A stretch of DNA of 64,000 bases, taken from NCBI GenBank assembly GCA_023388075.1, contig JAEWGX010000085.1, positions 1 through 64,000 of the forward strand, written 5' to 3'. Shown here piece after piece: positions 8,317-15,893 of this stretch. The position numbers were made by a program, and so were the translations under genes. Under the pieces are notes generated by a model that saw only the letters and a list, made by a program, of their open reading frames with translations, was not told the origin of the DNA and did not search any database. The stretch is from Pseudomonadota bacterium. Lineage in GTDB: Bacteria; Pseudomonadota; Gammaproteobacteria; Burkholderiales; Burkholderiaceae_E. Each line of letters opens with the position of its first letter. The stretch's first letter is position 1.

Positions 8317-9477
8317 TCAGAACGAACGCGGCAGCCCGAGGACGTGCTCCGCGACGTAGGAAAGGATGAGGTTGGTGGAGATCGGCGCCACCTGATAGAG
8401 CCGGGTCTCGCGAAACTTGCGCTCCACGTCGTACTCATGGGCGAAGCCGAAGCCGCCATGGAACTGGATGCAGGCGTTGGCGGCCTCCCAGGAGGCCTTC
8501 GCGGCCAGGTATTTCGCCATGTTCGCCTCCGCGCCACAGGGCTGGTGCGCATCGAACAGGTCGCAGGCCTTCCACCGCATCAGGTTGGCCGCCTCGACCT
8601 CGATGTAGGCCTCCGCGATGGGGAACTGAACGCCCTGGTTCTGTCCGATGGGGCGACCGAACACCTGTCGCTCCTTCGCGTAGCGGCTGACCCGATCGAT
8701 GAACCAGTAACCGTCGCCGATGCATTCGGCGGCGATGAGGGTACGCTCGGCGTTGAGCCCGTCCAGGATGTACCGGAAGCCCTTGCCTTCCTCGCCGATC
8801 AGGTTCTCGGCCGGGATCTCCAGGTTTTCGAAGAAGAGCTCGTTCGTCTCGTGGTTCACCATGTTGGCGATCGGCCGCACCGCCAGCCCGCGGCCGACGG
8901 CCTCGCGCAGGTCCACGATGAAGATCGACATGCCGTCGGACTTGCGCACGACCTCGTCGAGCGGCGTCGTCCGCGCGAGCAGGATCATGAAGTCCGAGTG
9001 GCGGATGCGCGAGATCCAGACCTTCTGCCCGTTCACCACGTAGCGGTCGCCCTTGCGGACCGCCGTGGTGCGGATGCGCGTGGTGTCGGTACCGGTGCCG
9101 GGTTCGGTCACGGCCATCGACTGCAGGCGCCATTCGCCGCTCGCGATCTTCGGCAGGTACCGCCGCTTCTGCTCCGCCGACCCGTGCCGCAGCAGCGTCC
9201 CCATGTTGTACATCTGGCCATGGCAGGCGCCCGAGTTGCCGCCGGCGCGGTTGATCTCCTCCATGATCACGGAGGCCTCCGCCAGGCCCAGGCCGGAGCC
9301 GCCGTACTCCTGCGGGATCAGTGCCGCAAGCCAACCGGCGCGCGTCAGCGCCTCGACGAAGGCCTCGGGATAGCCGCGATCGGCGTCCACCTTGCGATGG
9401 TATTCGTCGGGGAAGGCGCGGCAGAGGTCGCGCACTGCCTCGCGCATCTCCTGGTAGCGTTCGTGTCGGTGTTCCAT
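8317..9477 (-). CDS. Acyl-CoA dehydrogenase
   Basis: A standard-length (386 residue) acyl-CoA dehydrogenase. It shows the FAD/substrate motifs VTEPGTGTDT, QKVWISRIRHSD and IQFHGGFGFAHEYDVERKFRE, and the C-terminal segment RLYQVAPISTNLILSYVAEHVLG. It would oxidise an acyl-CoA to a 2,3-enoyl-CoA using FAD and ETF in the cytoplasm. GGAGG lies about 10 bases before the ATG. It starts 22 bases after the CoA-transferase gene and is followed 38 bases later by the long dehydrogenase, in one probable operon. The chain length of its substrate cannot be read from the sequence. Confidence 0.85.
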   Translation of the reverse strand: MEHRHERYQEMREAVRDLCRAFPDEYHRKVDADRGYPEAFVEALTRAGWLAALIPQEYGGSGLGLAEASVIMEEINRAGGNSGACHGQMYNMGTLLRHGSAEQKRRYLPKIASGEWRLQSMAVTEPGTGTDTTRIRTTAVRKGDRYVVNGQKVWISRIRHSDFMILLARTTPLDEVVRKSDGMSIFIVDLREAVGRGLAVRPIANMVNHETNELFFENLEIPAENLIGEEGKGFRYILDGLNAERTLIAAECIGDGYWFIDRVSRYAKERQVFGRPIGQNQGVQFPIAEAYIEVEAANLMRWKACDLFDAHQPCGAEANMAKYLAAKASWEAANACIQFHGGFGFAHEYDVERKFRETRLYQVAPISTNLILSYVAEHVLGLPRSF

Positions 9478-9499
9478 CGTTGCATCCGCCTCCAGCGTC

Positions 9500-10735
9500 T
9501 CACGCGATACTACCGGCCAACTCCTCGCGAAACTGCGGCCCCGCGATGCCGATCATCCGCTCCATGCGTTCCCGCAGGCCTACGCCGCGCAGATCGGCGG
9601 CACCATGCTCGGTGACGACGACGCCGGCATCGCTTCGCGCGACCGTCACCGGTCCGGCGAGCCTGGCGACGATGCGGCTGCGCCCTCCCACGGCCGCCGG
9701 CAGCGCGATGATCGGCGTGCCGCCGCGGCTGCGGGCGGCTCCGCGCAGGAAGTCCACGATTCCCCCGACCGCGCCGACGTAGATGCCGCCAGCCACCTCC
9801 GCATTCACCTGGCCGGTGAGGTCCACCTCTACCGCGGAATTGATCGCCACCAGCCGATCGAGCGAGGCGAGCACCGCCGGGTCGTGTGTGTAGGCGGTTC
9901 CGCGCAGTTGCAGGGCGGAGTTGCGGTGCGCGAGGCGGCGCAGCCGCGAGCCGCCCATGAGCAGCCCCGTGACAGTCACGCCGCGGTCGATCGACTTGCG
10001 GGCATTGGTCACCGCCCCGGCCTCGATCAGGTCGACGACTCCGTCGTCGAGCACGCCGGAGTGCACTCCGAGATCACGGCGGTCGCCCAGGCACGCGAGC
10101 ACCGCCCCCGGGACGCTGCCGATGCCGAACTGCAGCGTCGCCCCGTCGTCCACGAACCCGGCGACATGCCGGCCGATCGCCGTCTCGAGCGCCCCGGGCA
10201 TGCGTCGGGCGGCGTCGAGCGGCGGCTCCGAGGCATCGACCAGCATCGCGAAGTCATCGCGGCGCAGGCACCTCTCGCCGTGCGTCCACGGGACCTCGGG
10301 GTTGACTTCGCCAAGAACGGCCCGAGCCGTCTGCAGCGCGGCGATCAGGTGATCGTTGGCGAGCCCCAGGCTGTAGCGGCCCTGCTCGTCCGGCGGCGAG
10401 ACCTGCAGCAGCACGACATCGACCCGCAACGGCCCGTCCACCATCAGGCGCGGCAGCGTGGCGTAGTGGAAAGGGATCAGCTCGAGCACGCCGGCGGCGG
10501 CCAGCGCCCGGTTCGCTCCGCTGCCGCAATAGGAGACGAAGTCGAATGCGTCGGCGTGGTCGGGCGCGACCGTGTCGCCGGCGCCGATCCCGAGCAGGAG
10601 TCGGGTGCGGGCGAAGCGGTGTCGCTGCGCCACGAGCGCGCGCGTCAACCCGCGCGGCTCGGCTTGCGCCTGCCCCCACGTCACGGTGTCGCCGGGGCGC
10701 ACGAAGTCCCCGAGATCCGGCATCCGATCGCTCAT
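9500..10735 (-). CDS. Acetyl-CoA hydrolase/transferase family (family I CoA-transferase)
   Basis: A 411-residue protein of the acetyl-CoA hydrolase / 4-hydroxybutyrate CoA-transferase family. The first half is an alpha/beta CoA-transferase domain. The C-terminal half holds the catalytic glutamate in NSAVEVDLTGQVNAE and the glycine-rich loop GAVGGIVDFLRGA. It would move CoA between an acyl-CoA and a carboxylate via a glutamyl-CoA intermediate. The ATG at 10735 (MSDRMPD) is preferred over one 8 codons earlier because of the spaced AGGGACG. It heads the five-gene minus-strand operon and could activate the pathway's acid. It is divergent from the MaoC gene across about 74 bases. Confidence 0.8.
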   Translation of the reverse strand: MSDRMPDLGDFVRPGDTVTWGQAQAEPRGLTRALVAQRHRFARTRLLLGIGAGDTVAPDHADAFDFVSYCGSGANRALAAAGVLELIPFHYATLPRLMVDGPLRVDVVLLQVSPPDEQGRYSLGLANDHLIAALQTARAVLGEVNPEVPWTHGERCLRRDDFAMLVDASEPPLDAARRMPGALETAIGRHVAGFVDDGATLQFGIGSVPGAVLACLGDRRDLGVHSGVLDDGVVDLIEAGAVTNARKSIDRGVTVTGLLMGGSRLRRLAHRNSALQLRGTAYTHDPAVLASLDRLVAINSAVEVDLTGQVNAEVAGGIYVGAVGGIVDFLRGAARSRGGTPIIALPAAVGGRSRIVARLAGPVTVARSDAGVVVTEHGAADLRGVGLRERMERMIGIAGPQFREELAGSIA

Positions 10736-10809
10736 ACTTCGTCCCTTGCGGCACGCCACCCGATGAGGACTGGCCGGCCATGCTGCAATGTAACCAACCT
10801 GGAAGGCTC

Positions 10810-11271
10810 ATGCGAAAGTTGACTCTCGAGGAACTCCCGGCGCACGTGGGCGAAGAGCTTGCCGTCGGCAAGTGGATTACCATCGACCAGGCCCGCATCG
10901 ATCTGTTCGCGGATGCGACCGGCGACCATCAGTGGATCCATGTCGACCCGGCACGCGCCGCCGACGGCCCCTACGGACGCACCGTGGCCCATGGATTCCT
11001 GACGCTTTCGCTGATCCCGATCCTGTTCCAGGACGCGCTCGAGATCGCCGCGAAGCTCAGCATCAACTACGGCCTCGACCGGGTCCGCTTTCCCCATCCG
11101 GTGCTGGTCGACAGCCGGATCCGCGGCCGCTTCAAGCTGCTGGAGGCCCGGCCGCTGCCCCCGATCGGCGCCATGGCGGGACTGCAGGTGAAGATGGAAG
11201 CCACGCTCGAATGCGAGGGTGCCGACAAGCCCGCCTGCGTGGCCGAGCTGGTGACGCGCCGCTACGCCTGA
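10810..11271 (+). CDS. MaoC-type (R)-specific enoyl-CoA hydratase
   Basis: A 153-residue hot-dog fold protein with the MaoC hydratase signature: DATGDHQWIHVDPARA (catalytic Asp and His), then TVAHGFLTLSLIP. It would hydrate a trans-2-enoyl-CoA, cytoplasmically. The ATG at 10810 has GGAAGG 3 bases before it. The stop codon sits in a 15-base tandem duplication (11262-11291), so the same TACGCCTGAGG sequence occurs twice before the convergent nitroreductase ends at 11292. The gene faces the nitroreductase and is divergent from the CoA-transferase operon. With the Mct-like and Mcd-like genes nearby, a mesaconyl-CoA hydratase role is possible, though the known enzyme is larger. Confidence 0.8.
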   Translation: MRKLTLEELPAHVGEELAVGKWITIDQARIDLFADATGDHQWIHVDPARAADGPYGRTVAHGFLTLSLIPILFQDALEIAAKLSINYGLDRVRFPHPVLVDSRIRGRFKLLEARPLPPIGAMAGLQVKMEATLECEGADKPACVAELVTRRYA

Positions 11272-11291
11272 GGTGCCTACGCCTGAGGCGC

Positions 11292-11966
11292 CTACTGGCG
11301 CCACTCGACGCACTCCGCCGGATCCGCGCGGGTCGTCCGGAATGCGTTGGCCGGATGCGCCGGATCGGCGTAGCCAAACGAGATGCCGCACACGATCAAG
11401 CGGTCCGCGGGGATGCCGAGCTGCTCGCGCAGCGGACCGGGATGCGCGGCGAGCGCGGCCTGGGCGATGGTCGCCACGCCGAGGCTCGTGGCGGCCAGCA
11501 TGAAGTTGCTCACGTAGGCGCCGCAGTCCACCGCGCCGTACACGCCGAGTGCCGCATCGGTCGTGACGATCGCGACATGCGGGGCCCCGAAGAAGCGGAA
11601 GTTCTCCAGCGCCTGGGCTGCCGAGGCATGGCGATCGCCGCGACCGATCCCCAAAGCCTCGTACAGGCCCCAACCACACTCCCGGCGGCGTTCCTGGTAG
11701 ACGCCGCGGTAGGCCTCCGGCCACGCGAAGTCGGGCGCCGGGGTCGCGTGTCGCGCCGCTTCCGGGAGCGCGACGCGCAGCCGCTCGATCGCGGCACCGC
11801 TGGCCAGGTACAGCCTCCAGGGCTGGGCGTTGCACCAGGAGGCGGTGCGCTGCGCGGCCCCGAGGATCGCGTCGATGGTTTCGCGGGGCACGGGCCGCTC
11901 GAGGAAGGCGCGGCAGCTGTGGCGGACACCCAGCGCCTCGGCGAGCGTCATGCGGTCCCCGCTCAT
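11292..11966 (-). CDS. Nitroreductase-family flavoprotein
   Basis: A 224-residue nitroreductase-fold protein, which binds FMN and is usually NAD(P)H-dependent. The N-terminal VRHSCRAFLERPVP matches the FMN-phosphate-binding start of the family, AQPW follows shortly after, and VCGISFGYADP is the expected C-terminal motif. The ATG at 11966 has GGAGGG upstream and starts one base after the CoA-transferase gene ends, so the two are translationally linked. Family members reduce nitroaromatics, quinones or flavins. Its place next to CoA-ester genes may be incidental, or it may reduce an enoyl or quinone intermediate. Confidence 0.8.
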   Translation of the reverse strand: MSGDRMTLAEALGVRHSCRAFLERPVPRETIDAILGAAQRTASWCNAQPWRLYLASGAAIERLRVALPEAARHATPAPDFAWPEAYRGVYQERRRECGWGLYEALGIGRGDRHASAAQALENFRFFGAPHVAIVTTDAALGVYGAVDCGAYVSNFMLAATSLGVATIAQAALAAHPGPLREQLGIPADRLIVCGISFGYADPAHPANAFRTTRADPAECVEWRQ

Positions 11967-11967
11967 G

Positions 11968-13221
11968 TCATTGCCCTCCATCCGGTCCGCGCACGATGCC
12001 GCGGTCGTGCAGGCGCCCATACTCGGCGCCGGAGATGCCCAGCAGGTCACCGAGGACCTGTTCGGTGTGCTCGCCCAGCCGCGGCGCCGGTGCCGCCGGG
12101 ATCCGCGGCACCCCGCCGAACTCCAGGGGAATGGCAGGAGCGAGCAGCTCGCCCACGCCCGGCTGCCGGATGCGGGTGAACATCGGGTTCGCCGGCGAGC
12201 ATTCCGGATCGTCCCGCACCAACTCCGCGACCGTCTGGTAGCGCCCCCAGCAGACGCCGTGGCGATCGAACTCTTCCGCGACCTGTCCGGACGTCCGTGC
12301 GGCGATCCAGGGCTCGATCGCCTGGGCGATCTCGCGCCGTGCCGCGAAGCGGTCGCCTTCGCGCGCCAGGTCCAGTTGCAGTCGCCTGCCCAGCGCCTCC
12401 ATGGCGGGGGCAAGGCCGGTCGCCGCACAGAGGGCACGCCACTGCCTGGGCGTCAAGGCGACCACCATCACGCGGCGACCGTCCGCGCACGTGAAATCGC
12501 GGCCGAACGCACCGAAGAGGTAGTTGCCGTGGCGCGGGCGTTCGTGGCCGAGCTGCGCCTCGGCGATGAAGCCCAGATGGCCCATCACCGAGAGCGCGAC
12601 ATCCTGCAGCGCGAGCCGCACGTGCTGGCCGGCGCCGGTGCGGCGCCGATGACGCTCCGCCGCCAGCAGCCCGGTGGCGATCATCTGGCCGGTGCAGAGG
12701 TCCCACGCGGGCAGCACGTGGTTCACCACCTCCTCGCTGTCCGCGGGACCGGTGAGCAGGGGCAGGCCCATCCTCGTGTTCACCGTGTAGTCCACCGCGG
12801 GGCCGCCGTGCCGGTCGCCGGTCAGCGTGACCTGGATCAGGTCCGGACGTCGCCGGCGCAGCGCGTCCGGCTCCAGCCAGCCACGCGCCGGGAAGTTGCT
12901 GACGAGCATGCCGGCGTCCTCCCCCGGTGCGCACGCGATCGCCATGGCGAGCTCGCGCCCCTCCTCGGAGGCGAGATCGAGCGCGACCGAACGCTTGGAC
13001 TTGTTGAGGCCGCACCAGAAGAGGCTGATCCCGTCGCCGCTGATCGGCCAGCGTCGATGGTCCAGCCCGCCGCCGACGGCGTCGATGCGGATCACGTCAG
13101 CGCCCAGTTGCGCAAGCGTCATGCCGCCGAGGGGAGCCGCCACATAGGCGGCGGCCTCGACCATTCGCATGCCCTGCAGGATGCCGCCTGCCGGCGATTC
13201 GGTGAAAGAGAGCGAGTCCAT
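11968..13221 (-). CDS. Class III CoA-transferase, mesaconyl-CoA C1-C4 CoA transferase (Mct)-like
   Basis: A 417-residue CaiB/BaiF protein. Its N-terminal half contains YVAAPLGGMTLAQLGADVIR, GGGLDHRRWP, FWCGLNKSKRSVALD and SNFPARGWL, then VNHVLPAWDLCTGQMIA and GNYLFGAFGRDF. These match, as I remember it, Chloroflexus 2-methylfumaryl-CoA isomerase (Mct), which shifts CoA within mesaconate from C1 to C4 in the 3-hydroxypropionate bicycle. The similarity runs along the whole length, so the call is fairly specific, though function in this host is inferred. It directly precedes the nitroreductase gene, with one base between. Confidence 0.8.
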   Translation of the reverse strand: MDSLSFTESPAGGILQGMRMVEAAAYVAAPLGGMTLAQLGADVIRIDAVGGGLDHRRWPISGDGISLFWCGLNKSKRSVALDLASEEGRELAMAIACAPGEDAGMLVSNFPARGWLEPDALRRRRPDLIQVTLTGDRHGGPAVDYTVNTRMGLPLLTGPADSEEVVNHVLPAWDLCTGQMIATGLLAAERHRRRTGAGQHVRLALQDVALSVMGHLGFIAEAQLGHERPRHGNYLFGAFGRDFTCADGRRVMVVALTPRQWRALCAATGLAPAMEALGRRLQLDLAREGDRFAARREIAQAIEPWIAARTSGQVAEEFDRHGVCWGRYQTVAELVRDDPECSPANPMFTRIRQPGVGELLAPAIPLEFGGVPRIPAAPAPRLGEHTEQVLGDLLGISGAEYGRLHDRGIVRGPDGGQ

Positions 13222-13342
13222 GCGATCGGGTCGGTTGGCGGCGCGCCGGAGCGGCCCAGGGGGAATAGCCTACCAGCTATCGCTGGTTACCCGCCTGCTC
13301 GCCCGCAGGGGCCGGCGCCCGGCCCGCGCGCCTTGGCGAATG

Positions 13343-15793
13343 CTACGAGGCGACCGGCGCGGCATCGCGCGAGACGACGCCCCACGGTGATTCGGCAAGC
13401 CATCGCCGCAGGTCATCCGCCGGAACCGGCTTGCTCGCGAAGAGGCCCTGGACCAGGTCGCACCCGAGCCCCGCGAGCGCGTTCATCGCCTGCTCGGTCT
13501 CCACACCCTCGGCGACCACCCGGAGTCCGAGACGGTGCGCAAGCTCGATGGTGGAGCGCACGATGGCGAAGTCGTCCGGGTCCTCCAGCATGCCCTTGAT
13601 GAACTCGCGGTCGATCTTGAGCTCGTCCACCGGAAGGCGGTTGAGATAGGACAGCGAGGAGAAGCCGGTGCCGAAGTCGTCGATCGACAGCCGCACCCCG
13701 AGCGCGTCGATCTCGCGAAGGATCGCGAGTGCTCGCTCCGGGTCCTCGATGAAGCTGCTTTCGGTGAGCTCGAGGCACACGAGCCCGGGCGGCACCGCAT
13801 GCCGCGCGAGCAACTGGCCCAGCAGGGCCGGCAGCCTGCCGTCGGCGAGGTCGCGCGCGGAGATGTTGATCGAGACCTCGAGCGGCATGCCGTCGGCATG
13901 CCAGCGCCCGCACTGTCCGATCGCCTGCTCGAGCATCCATCGGGTGACCTGGCGCACGAAGCCGGTCCGCTCGGCGTGCGGCATGAACGCGCCCGGCGCG
14001 AGCAGGCCGCGCGAACGGTGCTGCCACCGGACCAGAGCTTCGACGCCGCGGGTGACACCGGAGGCGAGCTCGATCTTGGGCTGGTAGTACACCCGCAGGT
14101 CGTCGGCCGCGACCGCCCGGCGCAGCTCGCCGAGCAGCGAGAGATGGTCCTGCTGCGCAACGCCGAAGCGCGGATCGGAGAACGCGTAGCCACGCTCGCC
14201 GCGCTTGGCCGCGGCCATCGCCATGGCGGCCTGGCGGATCAGCGTGCCGGCATCGGCGCCGTCCACCGGATAGCGGGCAATGCCGATGCTGCCGCCCACG
14301 TCGAGCGGCTGGTCGTCGAGCATCACCGGGTAGTTCATCATCTCGAGCAGCATCTGCGCCATGCGCTCGGGGTCGGTGCTGCCGCCGCTGCCGCCTATTC
14401 CTTCGATGCCTTCGACGGCGTCGCCGAGCGGCCGCAGGAGCAGGGCGAACTCGTCGCCGCCGAGCCGCGCGAGGATGGCCGACGGCGGGGCGAGCTGCCT
14501 CAGGCGCAGCGCCACCTGGCAGAGCACGTGATCGCCGGCGCGATGCCCGAGCGCATCGTTGATCGGCTTGAAGCGGTCGAGGCCCAGCACCAGGAGCGCA
14601 AGTGCGGTACCGGAGCCGTGCGGCCCCCGGATCGCCGCGTCGAGCTCCTCGTTGAACCGCGCGCGATTGGGCAGCCCGGTGAGCGCGTCCTGGTAGGCGA
14701 GCCGCAGGATGTCCTGCTCCCGCGCGGCAATCTCTTCGCGCATGCCGTTGAAGCGATGGGCGAGCGCGCCGAGCTCGTCGCATCCGCCCACGGCAACGGG
14801 TTCGCCGTAGTCGCCCTCGCCCACGCGCCGCGCTCCCTGGTGGAGCCGTGCGAGCGGCCGCGTGATGCCGCGCGCGAGGAGCCCGCCGAGAAGGATCGCG
14901 ACGAGCAGGCTGCACAGCGCAAGCGCGACCAGGCGCTGCCGCAGCCAGGCGAAGGCAGCCAGCTTGTCGTCGACCGGACGCTGCAGGACCGCATGCATCG
15001 GCGGCTGCGATCCCGGCGACAGGTCCACGACTCGGCCGCCGAAGCGCACGCCGCCGAGCTCGACCGGCGCCGCGCCCGGCAAGCGGTACCCGGCCAGCGC
15101 CAGGCCGCGCAGCGCCCGCCGCGGCTGGCCTTCAAGTGTCGAGGCGACTATCGAGCGATCGGCTGCCGCACCGCGAAGGAAAGAGACGTCCAGGCCAGTC
15201 AGTCCGTGCAGGTCGCGTGCGAGCCGATCGTCGATCTCGAAGCCGACCGCCAGCCAGGCGATGAGATCCGGCGCGCGCACGGGCACCACGACCACCTGCA
15301 TCGGGACGTCGCCCGGGCTGACGATCCTGCTCGCGCCGCCCTTGAGCCGAGCCGTTTCGAGCAGATCGGGAAACCCGAAGTCGGGGGGACGGTCGTCGTC
15401 ATCCGGGGACGTGCGCCGGGCGCCGGCGCGGATCGCCTGCGCCACCACCTTGCCGTCGAGCGAGACGAGCTGCACCGTGGCGGCGTCGATTCGCCCGCCA
15501 TGGGTGTCGAGCACCGCGTTGACGGTACCCGCATCCCGTGCCGCGATGGCTTCGCGAAGGCCGGGGTCGGTGGCGAGCAGCGTCGCCGCCTGCGCGAGCT
15601 GCCTGCGGTCGTGCTCGAGCAGGCGAGCGAGCACCCGCTCGCCCGCGACCAGCTCCTGCTCCAGTTGCGCCCGCGCGTTGCGCGCGCTCGCGGCGTCCAC
15701 CAGCCAGTAGCCGATTCCCTGCGCCGCGACCACGGACAGTGCCAGCGAGACGACGAGGCGGGTACGCAGGCGTCCGATTCTCGGCCAGCGCAT
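13343..15793 (-). CDS. Membrane-bound GGDEF-EAL c-di-GMP signalling protein with HAMP and extracytoplasmic sensor
   Basis: An 816-residue protein, probably in the inner membrane. It has a membrane helix at about 12-34, a periplasmic sensing region to about 285 (double-Cache-like helices and strands), a second helix at about 288-308 and a HAMP linker (about 308-360). The GGDEF domain has GGDEF at 445-449, intact and so potentially able to make c-di-GMP. The autoinhibitory RxxD upstream is absent. The EAL domain (from about 565) retains EALVRW, NISARDL, ELTESSFIED, SIDDFGTGFSSLSYL and KIDREFI, so phosphodiesterase activity is likely. The ligand is unknown. It stands alone, about 120 bases from the CoA-transferase gene. 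Confidence 0.9.
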   Translation of the reverse strand: MRWPRIGRLRTRLVVSLALSVVAAQGIGYWLVDAASARNARAQLEQELVAGERVLARLLEHDRRQLAQAATLLATDPGLREAIAARDAGTVNAVLDTHGGRIDAATVQLVSLDGKVVAQAIRAGARRTSPDDDDRPPDFGFPDLLETARLKGGASRIVSPGDVPMQVVVVPVRAPDLIAWLAVGFEIDDRLARDLHGLTGLDVSFLRGAAADRSIVASTLEGQPRRALRGLALAGYRLPGAAPVELGGVRFGGRVVDLSPGSQPPMHAVLQRPVDDKLAAFAWLRQRLVALALCSLLVAILLGGLLARGITRPLARLHQGARRVGEGDYGEPVAVGGCDELGALAHRFNGMREEIAAREQDILRLAYQDALTGLPNRARFNEELDAAIRGPHGSGTALALLVLGLDRFKPINDALGHRAGDHVLCQVALRLRQLAPPSAILARLGGDEFALLLRPLGDAVEGIEGIGGSGGSTDPERMAQMLLEMMNYPVMLDDQPLDVGGSIGIARYPVDGADAGTLIRQAAMAMAAAKRGERGYAFSDPRFGVAQQDHLSLLGELRRAVAADDLRVYYQPKIELASGVTRGVEALVRWQHRSRGLLAPGAFMPHAERTGFVRQVTRWMLEQAIGQCGRWHADGMPLEVSINISARDLADGRLPALLGQLLARHAVPPGLVCLELTESSFIEDPERALAILREIDALGVRLSIDDFGTGFSSLSYLNRLPVDELKIDREFIKGMLEDPDDFAIVRSTIELAHRLGLRVVAEGVETEQAMNALAGLGCDLVQGLFASKPVPADDLRRWLAESPWGVVSRDAAPVAS

Positions 15794-15893
15794 GTCATTC
15801 GCCCGAGGGCGTCCGAAGCGACGCGTTCATCCATCCGAGTGTACGAAGGCGACGCGTGAACCGGCTGGCCACCCATCGGATGGCGCCGAGGGT

